This document shows, in pieces, positions 1-5,559 of a stretch of 6,038 nt of DNA. How positions within the stretch are numbered: the stretch's first letter is position 1; every line of letters begins with the position of its first letter. A model generated the notes under the pieces. That model saw nothing but the letters and a program-made list of their open reading frames with translations, was not told the DNA's origin and did no database searches. Made by a program: the position numbers and the translations under genes. The stretch is from assembly GCA_020633055.1 (NCBI GenBank), contig JACKEJ010000023.1:1-6038 (forward strand), given 5' to 3'. This DNA is from Sandaracinaceae bacterium (lineage in GTDB: Bacteria > Myxococcota_A > Polyangia > Polyangiales > Houyiibacteriaceae).

Positions 1-3
1 AAA

Positions 4-27
4 GCACGCTAGGCGCAAGCGTGCGCC
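4..27 (-). terminator. Possible hairpin terminator downstream of the TPR gene
   Basis: Two overlapping perfect inverted repeats are seen: GCACGCT (4-10) with AGCGTGC (18-24), and GGCGCA (12-17) with TGCGCC (22-27). They cannot fold together. Read on the minus strand, the outer stem is followed by TTT, which is where the window ends, as in a weak intrinsic terminator about 115 bases beyond the TPR stop codon. The U-tract cannot be followed further. The hairpin may instead belong to a gene to the left. Confidence 0.3.
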
Positions 28-41
28 ACACCTGCACTCTC

Positions 42-47
42 ACTGTA
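42..47 (-). promoter_or_regulatory. Possible -10 hexamer for a leftward gene
   Basis: On the minus strand the hexamer reads TACAGT, which fits the TAnnnT form of the other -10 candidates in this window. It is followed 4 and 10 bases later by in-frame GTG codons (35-37 and 29-31) that stay open to the window edge. This could be the leaderless start of a gene lying mostly outside the window. Only about 12 codons are visible and no -35 is recognisable, so this is tentative. It also competes with the terminator reading of the hairpin at 4-27. Confidence 0.2.
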
Positions 48-139
48 CGGAATGACGACCACTGCTGCGCGAGCCCCCTTGGCACAGACGCAGCGCGCGC
101 CCCCTGAGGAACGGCGCACGGTGGCGTCGCGGCAGGCTC

Positions 140-730
140 TCAGTTGTCGTCGTCAGGGTCCCCGTAGTCGCCGTCCGAGTCGTCGTCGCCGGGGAAGACC
201 TCGCCGCGGATGATGTTCAGGAGCCCCTCCACCTCCAGGCGCACCTCCACCTCGGGGCTGGTGGCCAAGAAGCGCTGCAGGAAGCCGTAGGCGGGCTTGC
301 GCTCACCCAGCTGGTAGTAGCAGAGGCCCAACAGGAAGAGCGCGTCCGGGTCGTCGCGCCGCAGCGCGAGCGCCTGCTTGCCCATTCGAATGGCCCGCTC
401 TGGCTGGCCCATCATGCGCAGCGTCTGCCCCGCACCCACGCGCGCCCCGAGGTACTGCGGCGCGAGCTGCAGCGCCCTCAGGTAGCCGGCCAGGGCCTTG
501 TCCCACGCCTCGCGCTCGAAGTGCGCCGCCCCCAGGAAGTGGAAGGCGTAGGGGTTCTGGGGGTCTTGCAGCGCGACCTCCTCGAAGGCCGCGATGGCTT
601 CGTCGATCTCGCCCTCGTGCAGCAGCTCCACCCCCTCTTCGCAGGCCTCCCAGCGCGCCGCATCGCGCGCGTCCGGCGTGTCGAGAGCGGCGGGGCTGGC
701 CTCGGGGAGGTCGTCGTCGGGGTCGTGCAT
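140..730 (-). CDS. Tetratricopeptide-repeat protein with acidic C-terminal tail
   Basis: This 196-residue protein carries about four consecutive TPR units of 34 residues (roughly 26-59, 60-93, 94-127 and 128-161). Typical TPR positions are visible in stretches such as AFHFLGAAHFE and ALFLLGLCYYQLGE. TPRs form a helical scaffold for protein-protein contact, so the role is probably as an adaptor or assembly factor; the partner cannot be told. No signal peptide or membrane segment is seen, so it should be cytoplasmic. The last 16 residues are very acidic, with nine Asp, and the N-terminus is also Asp-rich. The motif DPDDD occurs at residues 3-7 and again at 191-195. The ATG at 730 is chosen because it is the first Met in the frame and lies 6 bases after a CACACT hexamer. 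The gene is divergent from the PLP-enzyme gene. The TPR call is firm; the function is unknown. Confidence 0.88.
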   Translation of the reverse strand: MHDPDDDLPEASPAALDTPDARDAARWEACEEGVELLHEGEIDEAIAAFEEVALQDPQNPYAFHFLGAAHFEREAWDKALAGYLRALQLAPQYLGARVGAGQTLRMMGQPERAIRMGKQALALRRDDPDALFLLGLCYYQLGERKPAYGFLQRFLATSPEVEVRLEVEGLLNIIRGEVFPGDDDSDGDYGDPDDDN

Positions 731-736
731 GGGCCG

Positions 737-742
737 AGTGTG
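737..742 (-). promoter_or_regulatory. Candidate -10 hexamer of the TPR gene
   Basis: The minus strand reads CACACT, ending 6 bases before the ATG at 730. It matches the TACACT of the lipoprotein gene at five of six positions but lacks the important first T. There is no Shine-Dalgarno, and transcription initiating 6-7 bases downstream would start at or beside the A of the ATG. No -35 is recognisable. Confidence 0.35.
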
Positions 743-770
743 GACCGCGCGTGCGCGCCTGCAAGTGGGG

Positions 771-776
771 TACCCT
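771..776 (+). promoter_or_regulatory. Candidate -10 hexamer of the PLP-enzyme gene
   Basis: TACCCT ends 6 bases before the ATG at 783, so transcription would begin about at the start codon. The first five bases of the hexamer lie inside the 8-base palindrome GGGTACCC (768-775). No Shine-Dalgarno is present in the bases before the ATG, and no -35 consensus is seen at the expected distance. It lies 28 bases from the divergent candidate for the TPR gene, so the two promoters would share upstream DNA. Confidence 0.45.
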
Positions 777-782
777 GCCCCG

Positions 783-1988
783 ATGTCGCCCTTCCCCGCC
801 TACGCCGCTGCCCTCCGCAACCTGCGCCTGCCGCTCGCGTACGTCGACCTCGCGCGCTTCGACCAGAACGCCGCGGACCTGGTGCAGCGGGTGCGGGCGG
901 GCACCGGGCGGATGCTGCCCATCCGGCCGGCGACCAAGTCCATCCGCTGCGTCACCCTGATGGAGCGCCTCCTCGCGCGAGACGGCTACGCGGGGCTCAT
1001 GTGCTACAGCGCCGCCGAGGCCGCCTGGCTCTCGCGCGCGCTCAGCCGGCCGACCCACCTGCTGGTGGCCTATCCCACGCTGGAGCCTGCCGACATCCGC
1101 GCGTGCCTCGAGGCGTGCGAGGGGGGCGCCGACATCACGCTCATGGTGGATGACCCCGCCCACGTGCGGCTGCTGGGCCGCCTGGCCGAGGACTACGGGC
1201 AGACCCTCTCGGTCGCGCTCGACCTGGACATGTCGCTGCGCCTGCCGGGCTTGCACTTCGGCGTGCGCCGCTCGCCCCTACACTCACCGCGCGCCGCGCT
1301 GGAGCTGGCGAGCTTGATCGCCGAGCACGACGCCCTGCGTCTGGATGGCGTCATGGGCTACGAGGCGCAGGTAGCCGGGCTGCAGGACGCCGTCCCGAAC
1401 CAGCGGGCCATGAACGCGGCCATCCGCGTGCTCAAGCGCGCGTCCAACGTGGACCTCCAGAAGCGCCGCGCGGACACCGTGGCAGCCCTGCACCAGGCGG
1501 GTCACACGCTGCGCTTCGTGAACGGCGGCGGCACGGGCAGCTTGGAGGCCACCGCACGCGACCGCAGCGTGAGCGAGGTGACGGCGGGGTCGGGCCTCTA
1601 CAGCCCCACCCTCTTCGACAACTTCTCGCACTTCCAGCACGCGCCCGCGGCGGGCTTCGTGCTCCCTGTGGTGCGCCGCCCCGCGCCGGGCTTCGTGACC
1701 TGCCACGGTGGCGGCTACGTCGCGTCGGGCTCTGCGGGCCCGGAGAAGCTGCCTGTGCCCATGTATCCCGAGGGCCTGCGCCTCCTGCCCACGGAGGGCG
1801 CCGGGGAGGTGCAGACGCCGCTGCAGCTGGACGCGGGCGTGTCCCTGTCGCCGGGCGACCCCGTGTTCTTCCGGCACGCCAAGGCCGGTGAGCTGTGCGA
1901 GCACTTCAACAACCTGGTGCTGCTCGAGCGTGGGCAGGTGGTGGACGAGGTGCCGACCTATCGCGGGCAAGGGCGCAGCTTCCTCTGA
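783..1988 (+). CDS. Fold-type III PLP enzyme, amino acid deaminase/aldolase (alanine racemase N-terminal domain)
   Basis: The 401-residue product resembles the D-threonine aldolase / D-serine dehydratase group, PLP enzymes that cleave or deaminate D-hydroxy-amino acids in the cytoplasm. The N-terminal TIM barrel has the probable PLP lysine, K52, in RPATKSIRC. Other landmarks are a strand LDLDMSLRLPG (147-156), the glycine-rich phosphate-binding loop VNGGGTGS (246-253) and EVTAGSGLYSP (265-275). The C-terminal beta domain holds CHGGGYVASGS (307-317) and FRHAKAGELCEHFNNL (363-378), where metal ligands lie in relatives. Here H365, C372 and H374 are candidates, and the usual closely spaced His-x-Cys/Asp pair is not obvious. 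The substrate is therefore uncertain. An upstream in-frame ATG at 594 is rejected because that extension overlaps the TPR gene antisense; the ATG at 783 starts the homologous part and follows TACCCT by 6 bases. The 5'-nucleotidase gene follows 17 bases downstream. Confidence 0.85.
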   Translation: MSPFPAYAAALRNLRLPLAYVDLARFDQNAADLVQRVRAGTGRMLPIRPATKSIRCVTLMERLLARDGYAGLMCYSAAEAAWLSRALSRPTHLLVAYPTLEPADIRACLEACEGGADITLMVDDPAHVRLLGRLAEDYGQTLSVALDLDMSLRLPGLHFGVRRSPLHSPRAALELASLIAEHDALRLDGVMGYEAQVAGLQDAVPNQRAMNAAIRVLKRASNVDLQKRRADTVAALHQAGHTLRFVNGGGTGSLEATARDRSVSEVTAGSGLYSPTLFDNFSHFQHAPAAGFVLPVVRRPAPGFVTCHGGGYVASGSAGPEKLPVPMYPEGLRLLPTEGAGEVQTPLQLDAGVSLSPGDPVFFRHAKAGELCEHFNNLVLLERGQVVDEVPTYRGQGRSFL

Positions 1989-1994
1989 TCGTGG

Positions 1995-2000
1995 TAGACA
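1995..2000 (+). promoter_or_regulatory. Candidate extended -10 of the 5'-nucleotidase gene
   Basis: TAGACA is preceded by TGG (1992-1994), an extended -10 arrangement, and ends 5 bases before the ATG at 2006. It lies within the 17-base gap after the PLP-enzyme stop codon. No Shine-Dalgarno is present. The gene may therefore have its own leaderless transcript as well as any read-through from upstream. Confidence 0.4.
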
Positions 2001-2005
2001 GCGGC

Positions 2006-3433
2006 ATGGTCCTCGAGCTGCCTCCCACTCCAGCCACCCGCCGCATCTTCGTCAACCGCACACTGAACCTCCGCAGCATCGAGGCCATCGGCTTCGACAT
2101 GGACTACACGCTGGTGCACTACCGGCACGAGGCCTGGGAGCGCGCGGCGTACAACCACGTGCGGCAGCGCCTGCTGGACATGGGCTGGCCCGTGGCGGAC
2201 CTCGAGTTCGACCCGCAGAAGGCACAGCTGGGCCTGGTGGTGGACCTCGAGCACGGCAACGTGGTGAAGGCCAACCGCTTCGGCTACGTGACGCGCGCCT
2301 CGCACGGCACCAAGCGCCTGGAGTTCTCCGAGCAGCGCAAGACCTACTCGCGGGTGCTGGTGGACGTCAGCGACCACCACCGCTGGTACTTCCTGCACAC
2401 CCTCTTCGCCCTCTCGGAGGCGTGCCTCTTCATGCAGCTGGTGGACCTGCTGGACGCGGGCAAGCTGCCGCGCCCCATGGGCTACGCGGACCTGCACCGG
2501 CTCGTGCGCCGCGAGCTCGACGCGACGCACATGGAAGGCACCCTCAAGGCGGAGATCATCGCGGCGCCCGAGCGCTACATCGACGTGGACCCGGACCTGC
2601 CGCTGGCGCTCATGGACCTGCGCGCGGCGGGCAAGAAGCTGCTCGTGATCACCAACTCCGAGTGGTCCTACACGTCCGCCATCATGCGCTACGTCTTCGA
2701 CCCGTACGTGGACGACGGCACCTGGCGCGACCTCTTCGACCTGGTGGTGGTGTCGGCGCGCAAGCCGGCCTTCTTCGAGCAGCGCAACGACATCTTCGAG
2801 ATCGTGAGCGACGACGGCCTGCTGCGACCCGCGAACGGTGCGCTCACACCGGGGGGCGCGTACCTCGGCGGGAACGCCTCGCGCATCGAGGCCCACCTGG
2901 GGCTGTCCGGCTCGCAGATCCTGTACGTGGGCGACCACATCTTCAGCGACGTGGAGGTCAGCAAGACCCTGCAGCGCTGGCGCACCATGCTGGTGCTGCG
3001 TGAACTGGAAGGCGAGCTGGCCGCGCTCGGGACCTTCGCGGGTAGCGAGAGCGAGCTGGTGAAGCTGATGAGTGAGAAGACCGCGCTCGAGTACCGCTAC
3101 TCCAGCATGCGGCTCGCGCTGCAGCGCAAGACCAAGGGCTACGGTCCGCAGGTCGCCGCCAGCCCCGGCGAGATCCGCGCCGAGGTGCAGGCGCTGCGTG
3201 AGCAGCTGGTGGCCCTGGACCAGCGCATCGCTCCGCTGGCCCGCGCCGCGGGCGAGTTGGTGAACCCGCACTGGGGTCCTCTGCTGCGCACCGGCACCAC
3301 GCGCAGCCTGCTGGCGCGCCAGATCGAGCAGAGCGCCGACGTCTACACCTCTCGCGCTTCCAACCTGCTGCACGTGACGCCCTTCGAGTACCTGCGCTCG
3401 GGCGGGACCAGCATGCCCCATGACGACGACTGA
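2006..3433 (+). CDS. HAD-IG family 5'-nucleotidase (cN-II-like)
   Basis: This 475-residue HAD-superfamily hydrolase matches the purine 5'-nucleotidase group related to eukaryotic cytosolic nucleotidase II, which dephosphorylates IMP and GMP to nucleosides. All four HAD motifs are visible. Motif I is GFDMDYTLVHY, with nucleophile D31 and acid/base D33. Motif II is LLVITNSEW, with T216. The motif III lysine is K253 in SARKPAFF. Motif IV is YVGDHIFSDV, with D310 and D315 for Mg2+. The long stretch between motifs I and II (about 40-200) fits the cap region of this family. A charged helical segment, probably coiled coil, spans about 385-415. The C-terminal region has DVYTSRASNLLHVTPFEYLR (445-464), typical of the family, so the protein looks complete. 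No signal peptide is seen, so it is cytoplasmic. The ATG at 2006 is chosen over one at 1895 because the extra residues overlap the upstream gene and look non-native. Substrate specificity is inferred from the family. Confidence 0.9.
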   Translation: MVLELPPTPATRRIFVNRTLNLRSIEAIGFDMDYTLVHYRHEAWERAAYNHVRQRLLDMGWPVADLEFDPQKAQLGLVVDLEHGNVVKANRFGYVTRASHGTKRLEFSEQRKTYSRVLVDVSDHHRWYFLHTLFALSEACLFMQLVDLLDAGKLPRPMGYADLHRLVRRELDATHMEGTLKAEIIAAPERYIDVDPDLPLALMDLRAAGKKLLVITNSEWSYTSAIMRYVFDPYVDDGTWRDLFDLVVVSARKPAFFEQRNDIFEIVSDDGLLRPANGALTPGGAYLGGNASRIEAHLGLSGSQILYVGDHIFSDVEVSKTLQRWRTMLVLRELEGELAALGTFAGSESELVKLMSEKTALEYRYSSMRLALQRKTKGYGPQVAASPGEIRAEVQALREQLVALDQRIAPLARAAGELVNPHWGPLLRTGTTRSLLARQIEQSADVYTSRASNLLHVTPFEYLRSGGTSMPHDDD

Positions 3434-3455
3434 GCCGCGCCGGGGCGAGCGCGGC
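3434..3455 (+). terminator. GC-rich hairpin immediately after the 5'-nucleotidase stop codon
   Basis: GCCGCGC (3434-3440) pairs perfectly with GCGCGGC (3449-3455) around an 8-base loop. It begins at the first base after the TGA. No T-run follows, so it is not a classical intrinsic terminator; it could stabilise the mRNA end or assist termination between convergent genes. At this GC content such stems also arise by chance. Confidence 0.3.
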
Positions 3456-3526
3456 GAGGCCGGACCTGACCCAGCTCGACGCCTGGGAGCGAGGTGGCCC
3501 CTACACCACGTTCCGCGGGCTGTTCG

Positions 3527-4198
3527 TCACGGGCTGCTCCGACGCAGATCCACGGCCCAGCGCACGTCCACGACGCCGTCGAAGGGCCGCACACGCAGCG
3601 TCGACAGAGCGTCCGTGACGCAGCGCACGCTGACTCCGTAGGAGCCCTCGCCGCCCAACACCAGGCCGCTGATGGCGCCGGTGTCTCCGCGTAGGCGCGC
3701 GTCGATGTACAGCACGCGGTCGGCGGAGGGCGCGCAGGCGCGCACGCGCTCCTCGTTCTGCGCGAAGACCGCGTCCAGCTCGCTGACGGATGGCGGTCCG
3801 CTCTCTTCGGGGCCGATGGGGATGTCCGTCGGGGCGAACTCCCCCGGGGCGGGCCCGTTGGGGTCGTACGCGAGCAACACCTCAGGGTCTTCTGGGGTCG
3901 CAGGGGCGCGACAAGCGGCGAGCCGCGCGGCCCTCTGGTTGGCGCGGCGCGTGCGCCCCCCGCGACCGAGGTTCCCGAAGTTGGGCGCCCGGCCGAGCGC
4001 CGCAGACGCGATGACGAGCACCCCCAAGACGACCACCGACCCGATGATGCCCGCCACGGCGCGCCCCGCGGTCTGTCCGCGCAGCGTGGCGCACTGCTGC
4101 CGCTGCGCGCGGGTGAGCCCTGCCCCGCAGCCCACCGTGGTCAGCGCGAGGCTGACGGACAGCAGCACGGCGAGAGGCGTTCTCGAGAGGTGGCGCAT
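3527..4198 (-). CDS. Predicted lipoprotein with internal hydrophobic segment and AgmX/PglI-like tail
   Basis: The 223-residue product starts with a signal peptide (MRHLSR, then a hydrophobic core) ending in the lipobox-like TVGC, so C24 is the probable lipidated residue. The Thr at -3 is less usual than Leu. A second hydrophobic stretch of about 24 residues (44-68, GIIGSVVVLGVLVIASAAL in its core) follows. Next come an Arg-rich segment (79-97) and a Pro/Glu-rich linker (98-138). The last 85 residues have N148, C155, a GDTGAISGLVL strand and C193, then RVRPFDGVVDVRWAVDL. This pattern recalls the AgmX/PglI C-terminal (TonB-C-like) domain of myxobacteria, with two cysteines able to form a disulfide. 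A cell-envelope role is inferred; the exact function is unknown. An upstream in-frame ATG at 4282 is rejected because it would bury the signal peptide and overlap the exporter stop codon region. The gene lies 85 bases downstream of the exporter gene and has its own -10 candidate. Confidence 0.75.
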   Translation of the reverse strand: MRHLSRTPLAVLLSVSLALTTVGCGAGLTRAQRQQCATLRGQTAGRAVAGIIGSVVVLGVLVIASAALGRAPNFGNLGRGGRTRRANQRAARLAACRAPATPEDPEVLLAYDPNGPAPGEFAPTDIPIGPEESGPPSVSELDAVFAQNEERVRACAPSADRVLYIDARLRGDTGAISGLVLGGEGSYGVSVRCVTDALSTLRVRPFDGVVDVRWAVDLRRSSP

Positions 4199-4228
4199 GG
4201 TCTTCGAACGGCGGGGGGCCGTCGAGCG

Positions 4229-4234
4229 AGTGTA
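4229..4234 (-). promoter_or_regulatory. Candidate -10 hexamer of the lipoprotein gene
   Basis: The minus strand reads TACACT, ending 30 bases before the ATG at 4198. The predicted start of transcription gives a 5' leader of about 24 bases. Only a weak GAAGA lies before the ATG as a possible ribosome binding site. No -35 consensus is seen. The site falls in the 85-base gap after the exporter gene, which suggests independent transcription of the lipoprotein. Confidence 0.4.
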
Positions 4235-4283
4235 CGGGCGCTGGCACCCCGCTCTTCCCTCGGCGCGAGCGAGCACACCCACC

Positions 4284-5507
4284 TCAGAGGGCCTTCCGCG
4301 GAGGCAGGATCAGGTTCGCGATGAGGAGGCCAGTCACCAACGCGCCTGCCACCAGCCCGACGGCAAAGGCGGTGTCCACGGCGGCGATCACGTCGCGCCG
4401 CAAGAAGGAGGTCACGCTGCGGAAGCCCATGGTGCCGGGCACCAGCAACAAGATGCCGGGCACCATCACCAACGCAGCAGGCCGGTCGGTGATGCGCGCG
4501 AAGGCGTTGCTTCCCAGACCGAGCACCAGCGCGGACACCGTAGCCGCGAGCGAGGGGCCGAGCGCGTCGCCGAAGAGGGGCGTGCTCAGCTGCCCGGCCG
4601 AGAAGGCGCAGGTCGCCACCAGGAAGGTGGGCAGCGCGTCCCGCAGCTGCGCGCGCAGCAAGACCATCACCGCAGGCAGCGCCACGAGCAGCCCGATGAA
4701 GGGCCAGAACGCGGCGCGGGGCGGCAGCGTGCCGGGCAGCGCGGCGCTGCGGCTCAAGCTGGCGATCAGCGCGCCTCCGAGGCTGACCCCGACCGCGATG
4801 GACAGGAACGACACCAGCGCGCCGGCGAAGCGCGCCGTGCCGGACACGAGGTGCCCGGTGGCCACCTCGTTCATGGCCGTGGTCAAGGAGAGGCCGGGCA
4901 TGAGCATGTAGATGCCCGCCACGGTGGCGAGCTGAATGGCCAGGTCCGGCATGAACATGCCGGCCAGCGCGGCCGTGACCGAGGCCACGACGCTGCCGAG
5001 GAGCAGGTAGAGGCGCGCGATGGGCTCCGCGCGACCTGCCGCCCACTCCAGGAGACCCACCAGGAGCCCGATGCCCCCCGCGACGGCCGCCTCGAGCGGC
5101 CCCCCGCCCAGCAAGAGCGCGGCGGGTGCGGCGACCAGCGGATGCACCAGCACGCGCATCAGCACGGACCCCTGCGACGCGCGCCCGACGATGGCAGCGA
5201 GCTTCTCGGTGCCGGCGGTCGCGTCCAGCTCTCCGCGCCCGACCGCGCTCACCAGCGCGTCGAGATCCGCGAGCTTGGAGAGGTCCTGCTCGCCAGCCTC
5301 GCTGCGCACCAGGTACGTCCGCTGCGAGGGCGGGTCCCCGAAGGCGACGAACACCGCCGTGGGCGTACAGAAGTACTGCCCGCGCGTCCCGAGGGGCTCG
5401 CTCAGCGCCTCCAGCAGCGCCTCGAGCCGGTGGGCGGGCTGACCGTAGGCGTGCAGCGCCCGCGCCACCGCGATCACAAACGCTTCGTTCTCGTTGGCGC
5501 TGCCCAT
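4284..5507 (-). CDS. ThrE-type threonine/serine exporter family protein
   Basis: This 407-residue inner-membrane protein resembles the threonine/serine exporter (ThrE) family, which moves L-threonine and L-serine out of the cell using the proton motive force. Residues 1-115 form a soluble N-terminal domain containing CTPTAVFVAF. About ten hydrophobic helices follow, between 119 and 400. The family signature is visible as MPGLSLTTAMNEVATGHLVSGTAR (203-226). A related second motif, VPGTMGFRSVTSFL (356-369), marks the C-terminal ThrE_2-like half. Both halves, which are separate proteins in systems such as E. coli YjjP/YjjB, are fused here, as in Corynebacterium ThrE. The ATG at 5507 follows an extended -10 (TGC TAGACT) by 9 bases and has no Shine-Dalgarno. 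The related YjjPB pair has been linked to dicarboxylate export, so another small substrate is possible. The family assignment is strong; the substrate is inferred. Confidence 0.9.
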   Translation of the reverse strand: MGSANENEAFVIAVARALHAYGQPAHRLEALLEALSEPLGTRGQYFCTPTAVFVAFGDPPSQRTYLVRSEAGEQDLSKLADLDALVSAVGRGELDATAGTEKLAAIVGRASQGSVLMRVLVHPLVAAPAALLLGGGPLEAAVAGGIGLLVGLLEWAAGRAEPIARLYLLLGSVVASVTAALAGMFMPDLAIQLATVAGIYMLMPGLSLTTAMNEVATGHLVSGTARFAGALVSFLSIAVGVSLGGALIASLSRSAALPGTLPPRAAFWPFIGLLVALPAVMVLLRAQLRDALPTFLVATCAFSAGQLSTPLFGDALGPSLAATVSALVLGLGSNAFARITDRPAALVMVPGILLLVPGTMGFRSVTSFLRRDVIAAVDTAFAVGLVAGALVTGLLIANLILPPRKAL

Positions 5508-5516
5508 GTGGTGGCG

Positions 5517-5522
5517 AGTCTA
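5517..5522 (-). promoter_or_regulatory. Candidate extended -10 of the exporter gene
   Basis: On the minus strand TAGACT is preceded by TGC (positions 5525-5523), an extended -10 arrangement. It ends 9 bases before the ATG at 5507. Predicted initiation falls 2-3 bases before the start codon, giving an almost leaderless mRNA without a Shine-Dalgarno. No -35 match is seen at the normal spacing, which fits an extended -10 promoter. Confidence 0.5.
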
Positions 5523-5559
5523 GCAGCTCGACACAGAGAGGCCCCGGCTCGCCCACGCC

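Noticed and set aside
140..730. TPR protein as a type III secretion chaperone of the LcrH/SycD kind
   Set aside because: Length and TPR number are compatible, but no secretion genes are nearby and the acidic tail is not typical of that group. Generic TPR similarity is not enough.
594..782. N-terminal extension of the PLP-enzyme reading frame back to an ATG at 594
   Set aside because: The extra 63 residues are Ser/Ala/Arg-rich, antisense to the TPR gene, and lack any resemblance to the family. The ATG at 783 has the promoter-like hexamer at the right distance.
303..1256. 317-codon minus-strand frame across the TPR and PLP-enzyme genes
   Set aside because: It spans two well-supported divergent genes and the promoter gap, and has shadow-like Arg/Gly/Ala composition.
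1895..2005. Longer 5'-nucleotidase starting at an ATG at 1895
   Set aside because: The extension overlaps the end of the PLP-enzyme gene in another frame and lies outside the conserved HAD region. The ATG at 2006 fits both the family and the -10 spacing.
1708..3003. 431-codon plus-strand frame across the PLP-enzyme/5'-nucleotidase junction
   Set aside because: It is an Arg/Ala/Pro-rich out-of-frame shadow with no recognisable domain, overlapping two strongly supported genes.
1958..3421. 487-codon open frame antisense to the 5'-nucleotidase gene
   Set aside because: Its His/Val/Gln/Arg-rich composition is the usual reverse shadow of a GC-rich gene, and the plus strand has all HAD motifs.
4199..4282. 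Longer lipoprotein starting at an ATG at 4282
   Set aside because: It would put 28 polar residues in front of an evident signal peptide and place the TACACT promoter candidate inside the gene.
4141..5556. 471-codon minus-strand frame overlapping the exporter gene
   Set aside because: It is Arg/Gly/Ala-rich with no domain. It is a shadow of the exporter frame, which has clear membrane helices and ThrE motifs.
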